Below are positions 9,225 through 18,186 of a stretch of DNA of 64,000 nt, in pieces. A program made the position numbers and the translations under genes. Where the stretch lies: NCBI GenBank assembly GCA_001796335.1, contig MGMF01000005.1, positions 124,001 through 188,000 on the forward strand, read 5' to 3'. Position 1 is the stretch's first letter. Each line of letters starts with the position of its first letter. This stretch comes from Chloroflexi bacterium GWB2_49_20 (GTDB lineage Bacteria > Chloroflexota > Anaerolineae > Anaerolineales > Villigracilaceae). The notes below the pieces were generated by a model. That model ran no database searches and was not told where the DNA came from. It was given only the letters and a program-made list of their open reading frames with translations.

Positions 9225-10271
9225 ATGGAAACTGAAATGATTGGCTTGTATAAAACCCAAAAAGGGGATGGGTTTCTAGAGTTACGAACGGCAAAAATTC
9301 CAAAACCAGTGGCAAATGAAGTATTAGTTGAGATCAAGGCTGCTGGAATCTGTGGAACGGATATTCATATTATGCATGATCAATTTCCATATTGGCCACC
9401 GGTTATTTTAGGGCACGAGTATTCAGGTGTTATTGTAGAAACAGGTAAGGAAGTTGAAAATTATAAGGTAAATGACAGGGTAATTGGCGAGCCTCATACG
9501 CGGGCATGTGGCAAGTGTGCACTTTGTCGATCAGGGAACATCCAATTATGTAGTCAGAAACGATCGCCTGGATGGGGAATTGATGGAGCTTTTGCTAAAT
9601 ACCTTACGGTTCCAGAGCATCTACTTCACAAAATTCCAGATTCTATGACATTTGAAGAAGCGGCACTGATTGAGCCAACTGCAAATGCTGTGCAAGATGT
9701 ATTAGAACGTGGTCAAGTGGTGGCAAATGACACTGTCGTTGTTATTGGACCAGGCCCTATCGGATTGCTCTCAATTGGAGCCGCGAAAGCAGGAGGGGCA
9801 GGAAAGGTGATTGCAATTGGAACCTCAGTAGATGAGGCTTTTCGGCTTCCTGTTGCTCTTGAAATGGGAGCAGATAACATACTCTTAGCAGATAAACAAG
9901 ATGCTGTTTCTGAAGTTATGAGGCTTACAGATGATCGAGGTGCTGATCTTGTGGTTGAGGCATCAGGATCTATGCAGGGTATCCAATCGGCAGTAAAAAT
10001 GGTTAAGCGCTTGGGTAGAATTTCTCAAATTGGTTTAACAGGAAAAGGAAATATTGATTTCCCGTGGGATGCTGCCGCGTGGAAGGTTTGTACAATTATT
10101 TTTAATTTAAGCACTGCCTTTAGTTGTTGGAACCGTTCAATTGGTTTAGTTGCATCAAAAAAGATTGATGTATCAAAGCTGATTTCCCATAAATATCCAT
10201 TATCAGAATGGAAAAAAGCATTTGAAGTGGTTGAAAAAGCAGAAGGGTTAAAGGTTTTACTCATCCCGTAA
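9225..10271 (+). CDS. Zinc-dependent medium-chain alcohol/polyol dehydrogenase
   Basis: 348 residues of the MDR family (sorbitol/threonine/galactitol-phosphate dehydrogenase group). Catalytic zinc ligands are visible as Cys in GICGTDIH and His-Glu in GHEYSG. The four-Cys structural zinc lobe is complete (CGKCALC...C), and the NAD(P) Rossmann motif is VIGPGPIGLLSIG. The enzyme oxidises a secondary alcohol of a sugar, polyol or hydroxy-amino acid. The substrate is not deducible; its place between transporter and KDPG aldolase suggests an oxidative step in sugar-acid breakdown. Confidence 0.9.
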   Translation: METEMIGLYKTQKGDGFLELRTAKIPKPVANEVLVEIKAAGICGTDIHIMHDQFPYWPPVILGHEYSGVIVETGKEVENYKVNDRVIGEPHTRACGKCALCRSGNIQLCSQKRSPGWGIDGAFAKYLTVPEHLLHKIPDSMTFEEAALIEPTANAVQDVLERGQVVANDTVVVIGPGPIGLLSIGAAKAGGAGKVIAIGTSVDEAFRLPVALEMGADNILLADKQDAVSEVMRLTDDRGADLVVEASGSMQGIQSAVKMVKRLGRISQIGLTGKGNIDFPWDAAAWKVCTIIFNLSTAFSCWNRSIGLVASKKIDVSKLISHKYPLSEWKKAFEVVEKAEGLKVLLIP

Positions 10272-10296
10272 GGAAGATAAAGGAGCACATTGGGTT

Positions 10297-11511
10297 ATGA
10301 ACAATAGCAACAAAGTTTTTCAAAACACATTTGAATTCTTGATGCAGTTGATAAAAATTCCTTCTACTCGTGGGAAAGAGGGGGAGGTTGCTAAGTACAT
10401 CTACCAGACGATTGGTCCTTATGTGGACGAGGTTGAATTAGTCCCTGTGGAAGATGCAATTATCAGTGATCCTGAATATGCTTTTTATATCCCCGACTTC
10501 ACTTATAAAAATACGTATAATGTCCGGTGCCGAATTAAGGGATCTGAGAAAGGAAAGAGGATCATCTTTAATGCTCATATGGATGTTGTTCCACCAAATG
10601 AAGGAATGAAAGATTCGTTTAACCCGCGGTATGAGAATGGAATTATATATGGCCGAGGAGCATGTGACGATAAAGGTCCATTATCTGCTCTTTTCGCGAT
10701 GGCTGTTTCTTTTCATGAAAAAGGTCAGAAGCCGAAAAATAATTTAGAGTTCCACTTTGTGGTTGAAGAGGAAAGTGGAGGTAATGGGACTTTGGCATTG
10801 ATCCGTCAAGGCGTTCATGCGGACGCCGTTGTAGTGATGGAAACTTGCGAAATGGAATTAAAAGCAGCTGTCAGAGGTGCAGTATGGTTTCAGCTTGAGT
10901 TATACGGGCAAGCTGGCCATTCTGGCTCACAGGAAACCCGAATTAGTGCACTAGATCAAGCATTCGAAGCTATACGGATTTTAAGAGATTATCATGACAA
11001 GATCTTGTCAGAATCTAAAAACTTGCCCTTATTTGACCAGTTTAAAGATCCCATGCCGTTAACCGTTGGGTTGTGCGAAGCTGGAACATGGCCTGCTTCT
11101 ATTCCTGCAAAAGCAGTCCTGAAAGGTGTTATGGGTTTTCTTCCAAATAAATCACGGCAACAAATCCAAGATGGAATTCATCGTGCTCTAAAAGAAGAAG
11201 GGAATGCATGGTTAAAAGAACATTTTAATTTGACCTTTCCAATGTTGCGGAATGAAGGTAATCAGCTTCCACAAGATCATCCACTTGTCACATCTTTTGC
11301 AAGATCTATGGAGACCTGTGGTGTCCTGCCCAAGATTACAGCTATGACAGCTTCTTGCGATGCATGGAAGTACGATAAGCTGAGCGGGATTCCTGTTATT
11401 GCATTTGGGCCTGGACGAATTAAATATGCGCATTCGGCACAGGAGCAAATCGCATTTGAAGATGTTATGACTGCTGCCCAGGTTATTGAAGATTTTAGCA
11501 ATACATTCTAA
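10297..11511 (+). CDS. M20-family metallo-amidohydrolase (ArgE/DapE/YgeY-like)
   Basis: 404 residues. The di-zinc site is intact: NAHMDVVPP (His, Asp), GRGACDDKGP (bridging Asp), VVEEESGGNG (Glu pair), VMETCE, and a C-terminal His in YAHSAQEQ. A lid/dimerisation domain with the RGAVWFQLELYGQAGHSG segment lies in the middle. The family hydrolyses N-acyl amino acids, small peptides or carbamoyl compounds. It starts 25 bp after the dehydrogenase gene and is likely in the same transcript; with a peptide-type importer it may release an amino acid from an imported conjugate. Confidence 0.9.
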   Translation: MNNSNKVFQNTFEFLMQLIKIPSTRGKEGEVAKYIYQTIGPYVDEVELVPVEDAIISDPEYAFYIPDFTYKNTYNVRCRIKGSEKGKRIIFNAHMDVVPPNEGMKDSFNPRYENGIIYGRGACDDKGPLSALFAMAVSFHEKGQKPKNNLEFHFVVEEESGGNGTLALIRQGVHADAVVVMETCEMELKAAVRGAVWFQLELYGQAGHSGSQETRISALDQAFEAIRILRDYHDKILSESKNLPLFDQFKDPMPLTVGLCEAGTWPASIPAKAVLKGVMGFLPNKSRQQIQDGIHRALKEEGNAWLKEHFNLTFPMLRNEGNQLPQDHPLVTSFARSMETCGVLPKITAMTASCDAWKYDKLSGIPVIAFGPGRIKYAHSAQEQIAFEDVMTAAQVIEDFSNTF

Positions 11512-11544
11512 ATGCTCCAAACGGTTTATCATGTGGAGGTCGTC

Positions 11545-12067
11545 ATGGATATAAAACAATGCCGAATACTATTTACACCGAGATCTTAAGGAAAGTATGA
11601 TCAAGACTAATAACCGAGCCATAGAATATAGTAGGTGAAGTAATTATTTACCCTACTGGAAAAGTGCTTTTATTGGAAGAGATAGCATGTTTGTTAACCC
11701 GGTGTTGATAGGTATTTATCTGGGTTGGACTAAATTGATCGAACTGCTTTAGATGCAGTAGGTTGGCTTTAGGTAAATTCCCATTATAAAGTTGGATGGA
11801 GAATATTAATATGTATCAGGAGAGATGGATATTTTTGTGATGAATACAACTTGAACCAACCCTACCTCATTTGCAGACCTTGCTCTGGCACTGATACTAT
11901 CCCTTCCCAGGCAAGTCCCAAATGCGGCTATTATTATTTTTGATGGTAAATGGCCGCGGCAGCAAGCGGTTGCGTACATAGATGAGGTAGTTCTCATTGA
12001 CCTGGTGGGAGGCAATATCATCCGTCATTTGGGATCGCTAGATAATTATTTGCATCCCAATGCTTGA
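11545..12067 (+). pseudogene. Decayed N-terminal half of a D-2-hydroxyacid dehydrogenase (paralogue of the next gene)
   Basis: This stretch is a ruined copy of the gene that follows it. A GGAGG site and ATG at 11545 begin MDIKQCRILFTPRS, matching the intact neighbour's MDLKSCRVLVTPTS. Further matches occur in different frames: EVIIYPTGK (NVVYNTTGR), IDRTALDAVGWL (IDRPALAAADRL), ENINMYQER, and, after a TGA at 11852, ADLALALILSLPRQ (AELTVGLILSLARK) and the Rossmann part GGNIIRHLGS. At least three frameshifts and several stops are present. The C-terminal half (catalytic Arg, Glu, His) is missing, and the remnant ends at a stop just 15 bp before the intact start. It is visibly more AT-rich than the intact gene. 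Confidence 0.8.
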
Positions 12068-12082
12068 ATGAAAGGAATCTTC

Positions 12083-13048
12083 ATGGATCTGAAATCTTGT
12101 CGGGTGCTCGTCACCCCAACCTCTTATGGAAAGACCGATGCACGTCTAATGGCTGATTTGGAGGCTAAGGTCAGGAATGTTGTCTATAACACCACTGGTA
12201 GACCACTGTCCTCGGATGAGGTGGCAAGCCTGTTGCCCGGGATGGACGGCTATATTGCCGGACTGGATGTGATCGATCGCCCGGCTCTGGCTGCAGCTGA
12301 TCGGCTGAAAGTTATTGCCCGCTATGGGGTCGGCGTAGACAATGTAGATCTGACTGCAACACATGAGAAAAACATCCGTGTGACCAACACTCCCGGAGCA
12401 AACTCGATTTCCGTAGCCGAGCTGACTGTAGGGCTGATCCTATCACTGGCGCGCAAGATCTCTGATTCCATTCTCGCTATGCGTGGCGGCGACTGGCCGC
12501 GCCTGAGCGGACTTTCCTTAGAGGGGAAGACAGTTGGGTTGCTCGGATTGGGATCCATTGGCAAACAGGTTGCCTGTCGCCTTGAAGGATTTGAATGCCA
12601 TTTGCTAGCTTACGACGTTGCAGCAGATGAAGCATTTGCCCGCGCCCACAATGTGAACTTAGCTTCGATGAGAGAGGTGGCAGCTCACGCCGATTTCCTC
12701 TCCCTGCATCTGCCACTCCTACCAGAGACGAGAGCCTTAGTCAACACTACTTTTCTGCAGGGGATGAAGTCGAATGCTTTCCTAATCAACACTGCCCGTG
12801 GAGAACTGGTCGTTGATACAGCCTTGGCGGAGGCAATCAAAAATGGTCACCTGGCAGGTGCAGCCTTGGATGTGTTTGACAAGGAACCACCGGAAGCGGA
12901 CAACCCGCTTCTTAAGTTACCGCAAGTTCTGCTTACTCCGCACATTGCGGCGCACACCGACGGGGCTCAGAATGCCATGGGCTGGATGGCCTTGAACGAT
13001 TGTCTGGCGGTCCTGTGCGGAGAGGAACCGCGCAATCCAGTAGGATAA
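12083..13048 (+). CDS. D-isomer-specific 2-hydroxyacid dehydrogenase (phosphoglycerate dehydrogenase-like)
   Basis: 322 residues. The NAD site is GLLGLGSIGKQV; the catalytic set is Arg in NTARGELV, Glu in DVFDKEPPE and His in LTPHIAAHT, in the usual order. It would interconvert a 2-oxoacid and a D-2-hydroxyacid in the cytosol. I prefer the ATG at 12083, because AAAGGA at 12071-12076 sits seven bases before it and the intact start aligns with the pseudogene start; an upstream in-frame ATG at 12068 lacks a ribosome site. The gene is GC-richer than the operon upstream and runs directly into KDPG aldolase. Confidence 0.92.
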   Translation: MDLKSCRVLVTPTSYGKTDARLMADLEAKVRNVVYNTTGRPLSSDEVASLLPGMDGYIAGLDVIDRPALAAADRLKVIARYGVGVDNVDLTATHEKNIRVTNTPGANSISVAELTVGLILSLARKISDSILAMRGGDWPRLSGLSLEGKTVGLLGLGSIGKQVACRLEGFECHLLAYDVAADEAFARAHNVNLASMREVAAHADFLSLHLPLLPETRALVNTTFLQGMKSNAFLINTARGELVVDTALAEAIKNGHLAGAALDVFDKEPPEADNPLLKLPQVLLTPHIAAHTDGAQNAMGWMALNDCLAVLCGEEPRNPVG

Positions 13049-13069
13049 CACTTTTCGAAAGGATTAAAG

Positions 13070-13726
13070 ATGAACAAACAGAAAACACTTGAGAGAATAA
13101 AAGAACTTGGCTTGATTGCAGTCATCCGGGGACCATCTCCAGAACTAACGGTCCAGATGGTAACCGCCCTTGTGGAAGGCGGGGTGCTGGGGATAGAGAT
13201 TACGTACACAACTCCCAACGCGATTGAAGTCGTGCGCAGTTTGGACAAGCAGTTCGGCGACCAGATCGTCCTCGGCATGGGAACGTTAACCGAATCTACC
13301 CAGGTTGCAGAAGCTAGAGCCGCCGGGGCGCGTTTCTTGGTTAGTCCGGTCTGTGAACCCACCTTGATTCAGACAATGGTATCTTCCGGCTTGCCGGTTA
13401 TGATAGGTGCCTTGACCCCCACGGAGGTCCTCCAAGCTTATAAAATGGGAGCGGATGTTGTCAAGATTTTCCCGGGATCTCTAGGAGGCCCAGCCTATAT
13501 CAAAGCACTCAAAGGCCCATTTCCTTATATCCCAATGATTCCGACTGGCGGCGTCTCAATAGCGAATGTCGAGGGTTGGTTTGCAGCTGGGGTTTTTAGT
13601 GTCGGCGCAGGCAGCGAACTGTGCCCACCGAACTTGGCAAAAGAAGGCCGTTTCGAGGAAATCACACTCAAGGCGACTGAGTTTGTCCAGGCAGTAATGG
13701 CTGCCCGGTCCAAAATCAAATCCTGA
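13070..13726 (+). CDS. eda: 2-dehydro-3-deoxyphosphogluconate (KDPG) aldolase
   Basis: 218 residues, the normal size for bacterial KDPG/KHG aldolase. Key residues are visible: Glu in GIEITYTT, the GMGTLT phosphate/substrate strand, the Schiff-base Lys in ADVVKIFPG, and IPTGGVS near the C-terminus. It cleaves KDPG to pyruvate and glyceraldehyde-3-phosphate (or a close analogue), the last step of an Entner-Doudoroff-type route. It follows the dehydrogenase gene by 22 bp with a GAAAGGA site, and shares its higher GC, suggesting the pair was acquired together. Confidence 0.9.
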   Translation: MNKQKTLERIKELGLIAVIRGPSPELTVQMVTALVEGGVLGIEITYTTPNAIEVVRSLDKQFGDQIVLGMGTLTESTQVAEARAAGARFLVSPVCEPTLIQTMVSSGLPVMIGALTPTEVLQAYKMGADVVKIFPGSLGGPAYIKALKGPFPYIPMIPTGGVSIANVEGWFAAGVFSVGAGSELCPPNLAKEGRFEEITLKATEFVQAVMAARSKIKS

Positions 13727-13743
13727 TCAGGAATAAAATTATA

Positions 13744-13961
13744 ATGAAAGTAACATTCACAATTGGCAAATACAACGTTATCAACAAGCAAGTCCCAACT
13801 TTTTACATCATCTGAGAGACGACTGTAAAATCATTGATCATGTAAGCCTTCCCGTTATGGGCCATTCGGATATCGTCATGGAAGACATTTGCCTAAAAAT
13901 CCATGAACAGCCGGAAGCTTTCTTATTGATTAAAACCGAGGTCAAGTATGATCCGCAATAG
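13744..13961 (+). pseudogene. Unrecognised frameshifted coding remnant
   Basis: A short reading frame begins MKVTFTIGKYNVINKQV and stops, while a different frame continues with protein-like sequence (DCKIIDHVSLPVMGHSD, then EAFLLIKTEVKYDPQ) to a TAG at 13959-13961. Together they look like one small gene broken by a frameshift. I do not recognise the family. Confidence 0.3.
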
Positions 13962-14311
13962 TTAGGCGCGCTACGATCATCATTAAAGTAGGTTTTCCAA
14001 TACCATTATACGTTTCTACTACTAATAACCCCTTGGGAAGGTGTAGCAGTTTCAGGCGAACGATACAACAACATGTTCATAATTATTACATTTAACCAGG
14101 ACCAATTGTTTCAGTGCTAGCTGTAAAGTCCAAAGTTTTCAAATGGTGAATTCTATTCTGGTGCCTAAATATTCTACAGCTATCTTACAGCTAACAGAAA
14201 AGAAACCATGGAAAACATGGAAAAAATAGACGATTTAACCACCATATATACTACTGGATAGGGAAAACAACACCAGATATACTAGGTATACAGCCCTAGC
14301 CCGTTCTCTTA
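13962..14311. other. Non-coding stretch left of the tRNA-like repeat
   Basis: AT-rich sequence with no convincing gene, promoter or RNA. The last bases before the repeat read CTCTTAA, which would fit a tRNA anticodon loop (see the repeat at 14312), but the 5' half of a tRNA is not present. Confidence 0.4.
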
Positions 14312-14361
14312 ATCAATTGGTTCGCGGTTCGAGCCCGCGGTCGGTCACCTAAATATGGGGG
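14312..14361 (+). repeat. 50-bp direct repeat, copy 1: tRNA 3' end (attachment-site-like)
   Basis: Identical over 50 bp to 30079-30128. It contains a perfect tRNA T-arm (CGCGG, loop TTCGAGC, CCGCG at 14324-14340), then a seven-base acceptor strand GTCGGTC, discriminator A and CC. The five bases before the T-arm have variable-loop size, and upstream in this copy the sequence CTCTTAA fits a Lys(CTT) anticodon loop, so identity begins around tRNA position 38. The 5' half of the tRNA is missing. This is the expected footprint of an integration site (attL or attR) left by a tRNA-targeting element. Confidence 0.75.
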
Positions 14362-14424
14362 CATAACCCCTGAACACCCCCATATATGGGTACAAAAAGA
14401 GCCTCTTTGAAAGAAGGCTCTTTT
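14353..14424 (+). terminator. Conserved hairpin plus rho-independent terminator behind tRNA fragment 1
   Basis: ATATGGGGG (14353-14361) pairs with CCCCCATAT (14377-14385). A second stem, AAAAGAGCCT (14395-14404) with AGGCTCTTTT (14415-14424), ends in a T-run. The same two-hairpin layout follows copy 2, with a different terminator stem sequence. Confidence 0.7.
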
Positions 14425-14704
14425 ATTTGATAGTTAATTGACAGTTAACAGAATCAATGGAGACGCAAATATATTTCCTGGTTTTCAAGTGAAATTATTA
14501 ATTACGCTGATCTTCTTCACTTCCATATTCACCCCAAAAGTTTCTACAAATTCATTTAGTTATCCAGCTCTTCCTCATGCCAGTTGGATACCTCAACGGG
14601 GAAATCGCCTTTTTGAAAATTTCATTTTCGAGTTTGTAATTGAAAACAAGATACAAAACGATTACTATTAATTATCTCACAGGGACCTTGTAATATATTA
14701 GATG

Positions 14705-14740
14705 TTGCAAATAATAATATCATATGTTATATTATGATAT
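14705..14740 (+). promoter_or_regulatory. Promoter with overlapping palindromic operator, upstream of the GntR gene
   Basis: TTGCAA (14705-14710) and TATATT (14728-14733) are 17 bp apart. A perfect inverted repeat, ATATCATA (14717-14724) and TATGATAT (14733-14740), covers the spacer and -10. This is where a GntR/FCD repressor would act on its own gene and perhaps the cassette behind it. Confidence 0.5.
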
Positions 14741-14837
14741 ATCACTAATGCTCTAAAAGATATCAACAGGAAGATCAAACTTGGTTATCCCATATAAAAA
14801 ATTAGTATGACGATTACGAAAAAGAAGGAGATTAAAA

Positions 14838-15539
14838 ATGGTCAAGGATCAAATTTACAAAGAATTGCGCCGCTCTATTATTAAAGGATATCTCAAGCCT
14901 GGTGAGAGACTGGACATAGTAAAACTGACCAAACATTACGAAACCAGCATTACTCCACTTCGCGATGCGATTAGTCTTCTAAGTCAGGAGGGTCTGGTTA
15001 CGATCAAGCCTCGCCGGGGTTACTTTGTTTGCCAAATCACAGTCCACCAACTAATTGACCTGTTTGAGGTTCGTGAAATTCTTGAAACAGCATCTATTCA
15101 GCGCGCAGTTGGCCGAATTACAGATGAGCAGATTGAGCAATTAACCCACGATTACACCGGCTACGATGATGATTCTTATGACCGATACATTGATGAAAAT
15201 CGACGCTTCCACTGCCTGATTGCCAAAGCTACTGGCAACGAAGAGCTGGTACAAATGATGGGTCGTGTGCATGACCTGTTAGCACGGTTCATGTTTTTGG
15301 TATTTCGTCAAACTGTCAAGACGCAGGATAAGACTCACACTTGCATCATCGAGGCACTCCAGGCGCGTGATGAAGAAGCTGTGTTGAAAGCAATAATTGA
15401 CGAGATACGCACAACTCGAGATTTTGTAATAGCTCGTGTTATGGAGGAGCAGGGCGATTCTTGGCAAATAGGAAACTTTGAAACTAGTAAATTAAAAAAT
15501 TTGGAGATTAAGATTCCGATTGTCAATTCGCTACAGTAG
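14838..15539 (+). CDS. GntR-family transcriptional regulator, FCD type
   Basis: 233 residues. Residues 1-68 form the winged helix (DQIYKELRRSIIKGYLKPGE, then TPLRDAISLLSQEGLV and KPRRGYFV). The remainder is an all-helical FCD effector domain with FEVREILE and the metal-binding-type His positions (FHCLIAKATGN, H in KTHTCIIEAL). FCD regulators usually respond to small carboxylates and repress adjacent catabolic genes. It is the first gene inside the tRNA-bounded cassette and is preceded by a palindromic operator candidate. AAGGAG supports the start. Confidence 0.9.
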   Translation: MVKDQIYKELRRSIIKGYLKPGERLDIVKLTKHYETSITPLRDAISLLSQEGLVTIKPRRGYFVCQITVHQLIDLFEVREILETASIQRAVGRITDEQIEQLTHDYTGYDDDSYDRYIDENRRFHCLIAKATGNEELVQMMGRVHDLLARFMFLVFRQTVKTQDKTHTCIIEALQARDEEAVLKAIIDEIRTTRDFVIARVMEEQGDSWQIGNFETSKLKNLEIKIPIVNSLQ

Positions 15540-15674
15540 TATTTCGCATAGAAGTTCAGGACATGGATACTTGATTCCTACTGAGCTTATTGGTTTCGTT
15601 CCTATCCCTTCATTTATTGTCTTTCGAATTTTGCACAATTAACATCACAAGCTCACTTAAGGAGATTATTAACC

Positions 15675-16325
15675 ATGGGAAATGTTTTACAGGAAATCGC
15701 ATCGAATTTATATGATGGTGAAGATAAAGGGGTGGCTGGTCTAGTACGGAATGCATTGGATTCCGATATAGACCCCCAAGAAATCCTGTCCGCTGGTTTG
15801 ATCGCTGGTATGGACAAGGTTGGTAAGGACTTCAAAGCGGGTGTGCTTTATGTACCAGAAGTATTACAGACAGCACGTGCCATGAATGCCGGTATGGAGA
15901 TACTTCGACCATTTCTGGTACAAGGTGACTCGGGCTTTAGTGTAGACAAATGCATCATTGGCACCGTCAAAGGCGACCTGCACGATATAGGTAAGAATCT
16001 GGTCAAAATGCTATTAGAGGGTGCAGGGTATGAGATAGTCGACCTTGGAACGGATGTAGGTTCTGAAGCGTTCGTGGATTCAATACGTCAACATCAACCA
16101 AAGCTCCTGGGTTTGAGTGCTATGCTGACAACAACGATGGTCTATATGAAATCCACGATCGAAGCTATAACTGCGTCAGGATTGAGGGACTCTGTCAAAA
16201 TTATGATCGGTGGAGCGCCAGTGACTGCAGAATTCGCCAAGCAGATCGGAGCCGATGCCTATGCATCCGACGCAGCAAGCGCTGTGGAAGTAGCCCGGAC
16301 GCTAGTCGCGTCAGCGACGAATTGA
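15675..16325 (+). CDS. Corrinoid (B12-binding) methyltransferase carrier protein, MtbC/MttC-like
   Basis: 216 residues. An N-terminal helical cap (about 1-85) is followed by a B12-binding Rossmann domain. The cobalt-ligating signature DLHDIG lies in GTVKGDLHDIGKNLV, with the partner motifs GLSAMLTT and GGAPVT. Such proteins carry the methyl group between a substrate:corrinoid methyltransferase and a corrinoid:THF methyltransferase, both encoded later in the cassette. The ATG follows TTAAGGAG. No RamA-like reductive activator is in the window. Confidence 0.93.
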   Translation: MGNVLQEIASNLYDGEDKGVAGLVRNALDSDIDPQEILSAGLIAGMDKVGKDFKAGVLYVPEVLQTARAMNAGMEILRPFLVQGDSGFSVDKCIIGTVKGDLHDIGKNLVKMLLEGAGYEIVDLGTDVGSEAFVDSIRQHQPKLLGLSAMLTTTMVYMKSTIEAITASGLRDSVKIMIGGAPVTAEFAKQIGADAYASDAASAVEVARTLVASATN

Positions 16326-16513
16326 TTATCCGTACCTCATCACCTCGCAAAATACACTATGAAAAATTATGGAAGCAGAGATAGGTAACAGCGATCAAAA
16401 AATGCGAGCTCGGTGGCCAATAGAAAGGAGGTCTTCCAAATAGATGTCAGCAAATAAAAAGGACTTCAATTAACTTGCAGCACTATCATAAAGAAAGCCA
16501 AAAGGAGGCAGTA

Positions 16514-18145
16514 ATGATAGACAAAAGATCAGCATTACTCTTGCGTGTTATGTCAGCCATGTTGGTTGTAAGTTTACTTGTAAGCTGCGCACCGACAGCG
16601 ACAGAAACACCTGTGGCAGGAGAGCCTACAGCTACCGAGGAACAACCCGCTCCCACCGAAGCATTACCCACTCCCACAGATGCACCAGTAAGCAAAGGTG
16701 AGCTAAAGATTGCGAGTTGGGGAGATATAAACACTTTAGATCCCGCCTTTATGACCAGCACAGAGAGAGAGTTCACTATTATGAATAGTATATATAGTGG
16801 GCTTGTTAAATATAAGGAAGGAACTTGGGATACCGTGCCGGACTTAGCCCTTAGTTGGGATATTTCAACGGATAACAAGGAATTAACTTTCCATTTACGG
16901 CAGGGTGTTCAGTTTCAAAAAGGGTATGGGGAGTTTACTGCTGCAGATGTAAAATTCTCCTTCGAAAGAATAATCGATCCAGCTCAGAATTCTCCTGAGG
17001 CATCCACATGGGATGCATTGGATCACGTAGAAATAATTGATGATTACACTGTCAAGCTTGTCCTTAAGGCACCCTCTGCCAAACTCTTCACATCAACTTT
17101 GCCTCTAAATGCGGGTTTCATCGTTTCAAAAAAAGCTGTAGAAGCATTGGGCAATGATGCCTTTGGTCTCGATCCCGTAGGAACGGGACCCTATGAGTTT
17201 GACCACTGGACTCCTGGGCAGGAAACCGTGCTCCTAGCCTTTAAGGACTACTTTGGAGCGCCGCCAAAGATAGCAAAACTGACCTTTATCCCTATACCAG
17301 AGGTTGGGACTGTAGAAATGGCGCTTAAAGCAGGTGAGATCAATGTTGGCGGGATCTCGTTGACAAGTCTTAAGGCATTCCAGGCGAATCCGGACCTAAA
17401 TGTTTACTTGAAACCTGGCCTTAAGTACTGGTGGATAGGATTTACGGTGAATACACCACCATTTGATAATTTAAAGGTTCGAGAGGCTGTTAGATACGCC
17501 ATCAATGTTGATGAAATTCTTCAAGCTGCGTTTAATGGTATCCCACAGCGAGCAAATACAATGTTCCCGCCAGGGATGCTAGGACGTTGGGAAGATGCCC
17601 CAGCTTATCAACCGGATCTTGAAAAAGCAAAAGCGCTGCTTGTTGAGGCTGGCTATCCAGGTGGAACCGGACTCAACGTCACCTTCCTGATGTGGCCAGA
17701 CGAAACGAATACTATTATTGGTGAAGTGGTTAAATCCCAGCTGGAAAAGATCGGAATAACAGTGAACGTTGTAGTGGAAGAGGTAGGATCTTTCAACGAT
17801 TCCACAACATCAGGGAAAGACAATAACTTTCATATTTCCTACTTCGCAACGACTGTGGATCCAGGATATGCCACTACATGGTTCCTTTGTGATGAAACAT
17901 GGAATCTCAGTAAGTGGTGCAATCCAGAATATGACACACTCTGGAAGCAGGCCGATGCAGAAATGGATCCCCAAAAGCGGGCGGACCTATATGTCGAGAT
18001 GCAGAAAATAATCGACAAGGATGCATGGGCAATTTGGCTTACTAATGATGTCGAGGCTGTTGCGATGCAGAAATATGTAATTCCAGGAGAACTCTTCCCC
18101 AATGGTCGACTGGCACCTTGGCAGATGGATGTGACAGAACACTAA
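16514..18145 (+). CDS. Solute-binding lipoprotein, family 5 (second importer)
   Basis: 543 residues from the ATG at 16514, which has AAAGGAGG five bases upstream; an in-frame TTG at 16475 would only add 13 residues in front of the signal. The lipobox LVSC places Cys25 as the lipidated residue, followed by a Thr/Pro/Ala-rich linker to about residue 68. The mature domain is DppA/OppA-like (LALSWDISTDNKELTFHLRQ, DPVGTGPYEF). It is only distantly similar to the family-5 protein at 2241, so this is not a recent duplication. In this setting it probably captures a methylated amine or small peptide rather than general oligopeptides. Confidence 0.92.
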   Translation: MIDKRSALLLRVMSAMLVVSLLVSCAPTATETPVAGEPTATEEQPAPTEALPTPTDAPVSKGELKIASWGDINTLDPAFMTSTEREFTIMNSIYSGLVKYKEGTWDTVPDLALSWDISTDNKELTFHLRQGVQFQKGYGEFTAADVKFSFERIIDPAQNSPEASTWDALDHVEIIDDYTVKLVLKAPSAKLFTSTLPLNAGFIVSKKAVEALGNDAFGLDPVGTGPYEFDHWTPGQETVLLAFKDYFGAPPKIAKLTFIPIPEVGTVEMALKAGEINVGGISLTSLKAFQANPDLNVYLKPGLKYWWIGFTVNTPPFDNLKVREAVRYAINVDEILQAAFNGIPQRANTMFPPGMLGRWEDAPAYQPDLEKAKALLVEAGYPGGTGLNVTFLMWPDETNTIIGEVVKSQLEKIGITVNVVVEEVGSFNDSTTSGKDNNFHISYFATTVDPGYATTWFLCDETWNLSKWCNPEYDTLWKQADAEMDPQKRADLYVEMQKIIDKDAWAIWLTNDVEAVAMQKYVIPGELFPNGRLAPWQMDVTEH

Positions 18146-18186
18146 AACATCAATTTAATTAATAAACAAGAAGTGAAATGTAGATG

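Noticed and set aside
14280-14350. Complete tRNA gene at the left repeat
   Set aside because: Only the variable loop, T-arm and 3' acceptor strand can be formed; no D-arm, no 5' acceptor strand (GACCGAC) and no pairing 5' anticodon stem is present upstream.
14438-14671. 77-codon + strand frame behind the first tRNA-like repeat
   Set aside because: No ribosome site, no recognisable sequence, and it begins in terminator flank.
15540-16513. Cobalamin riboswitch near the corrinoid gene
   Set aside because: No B12-box-like conserved sequence or multi-helix leader could be found in the gaps around the corrinoid, transporter or methyltransferase genes.
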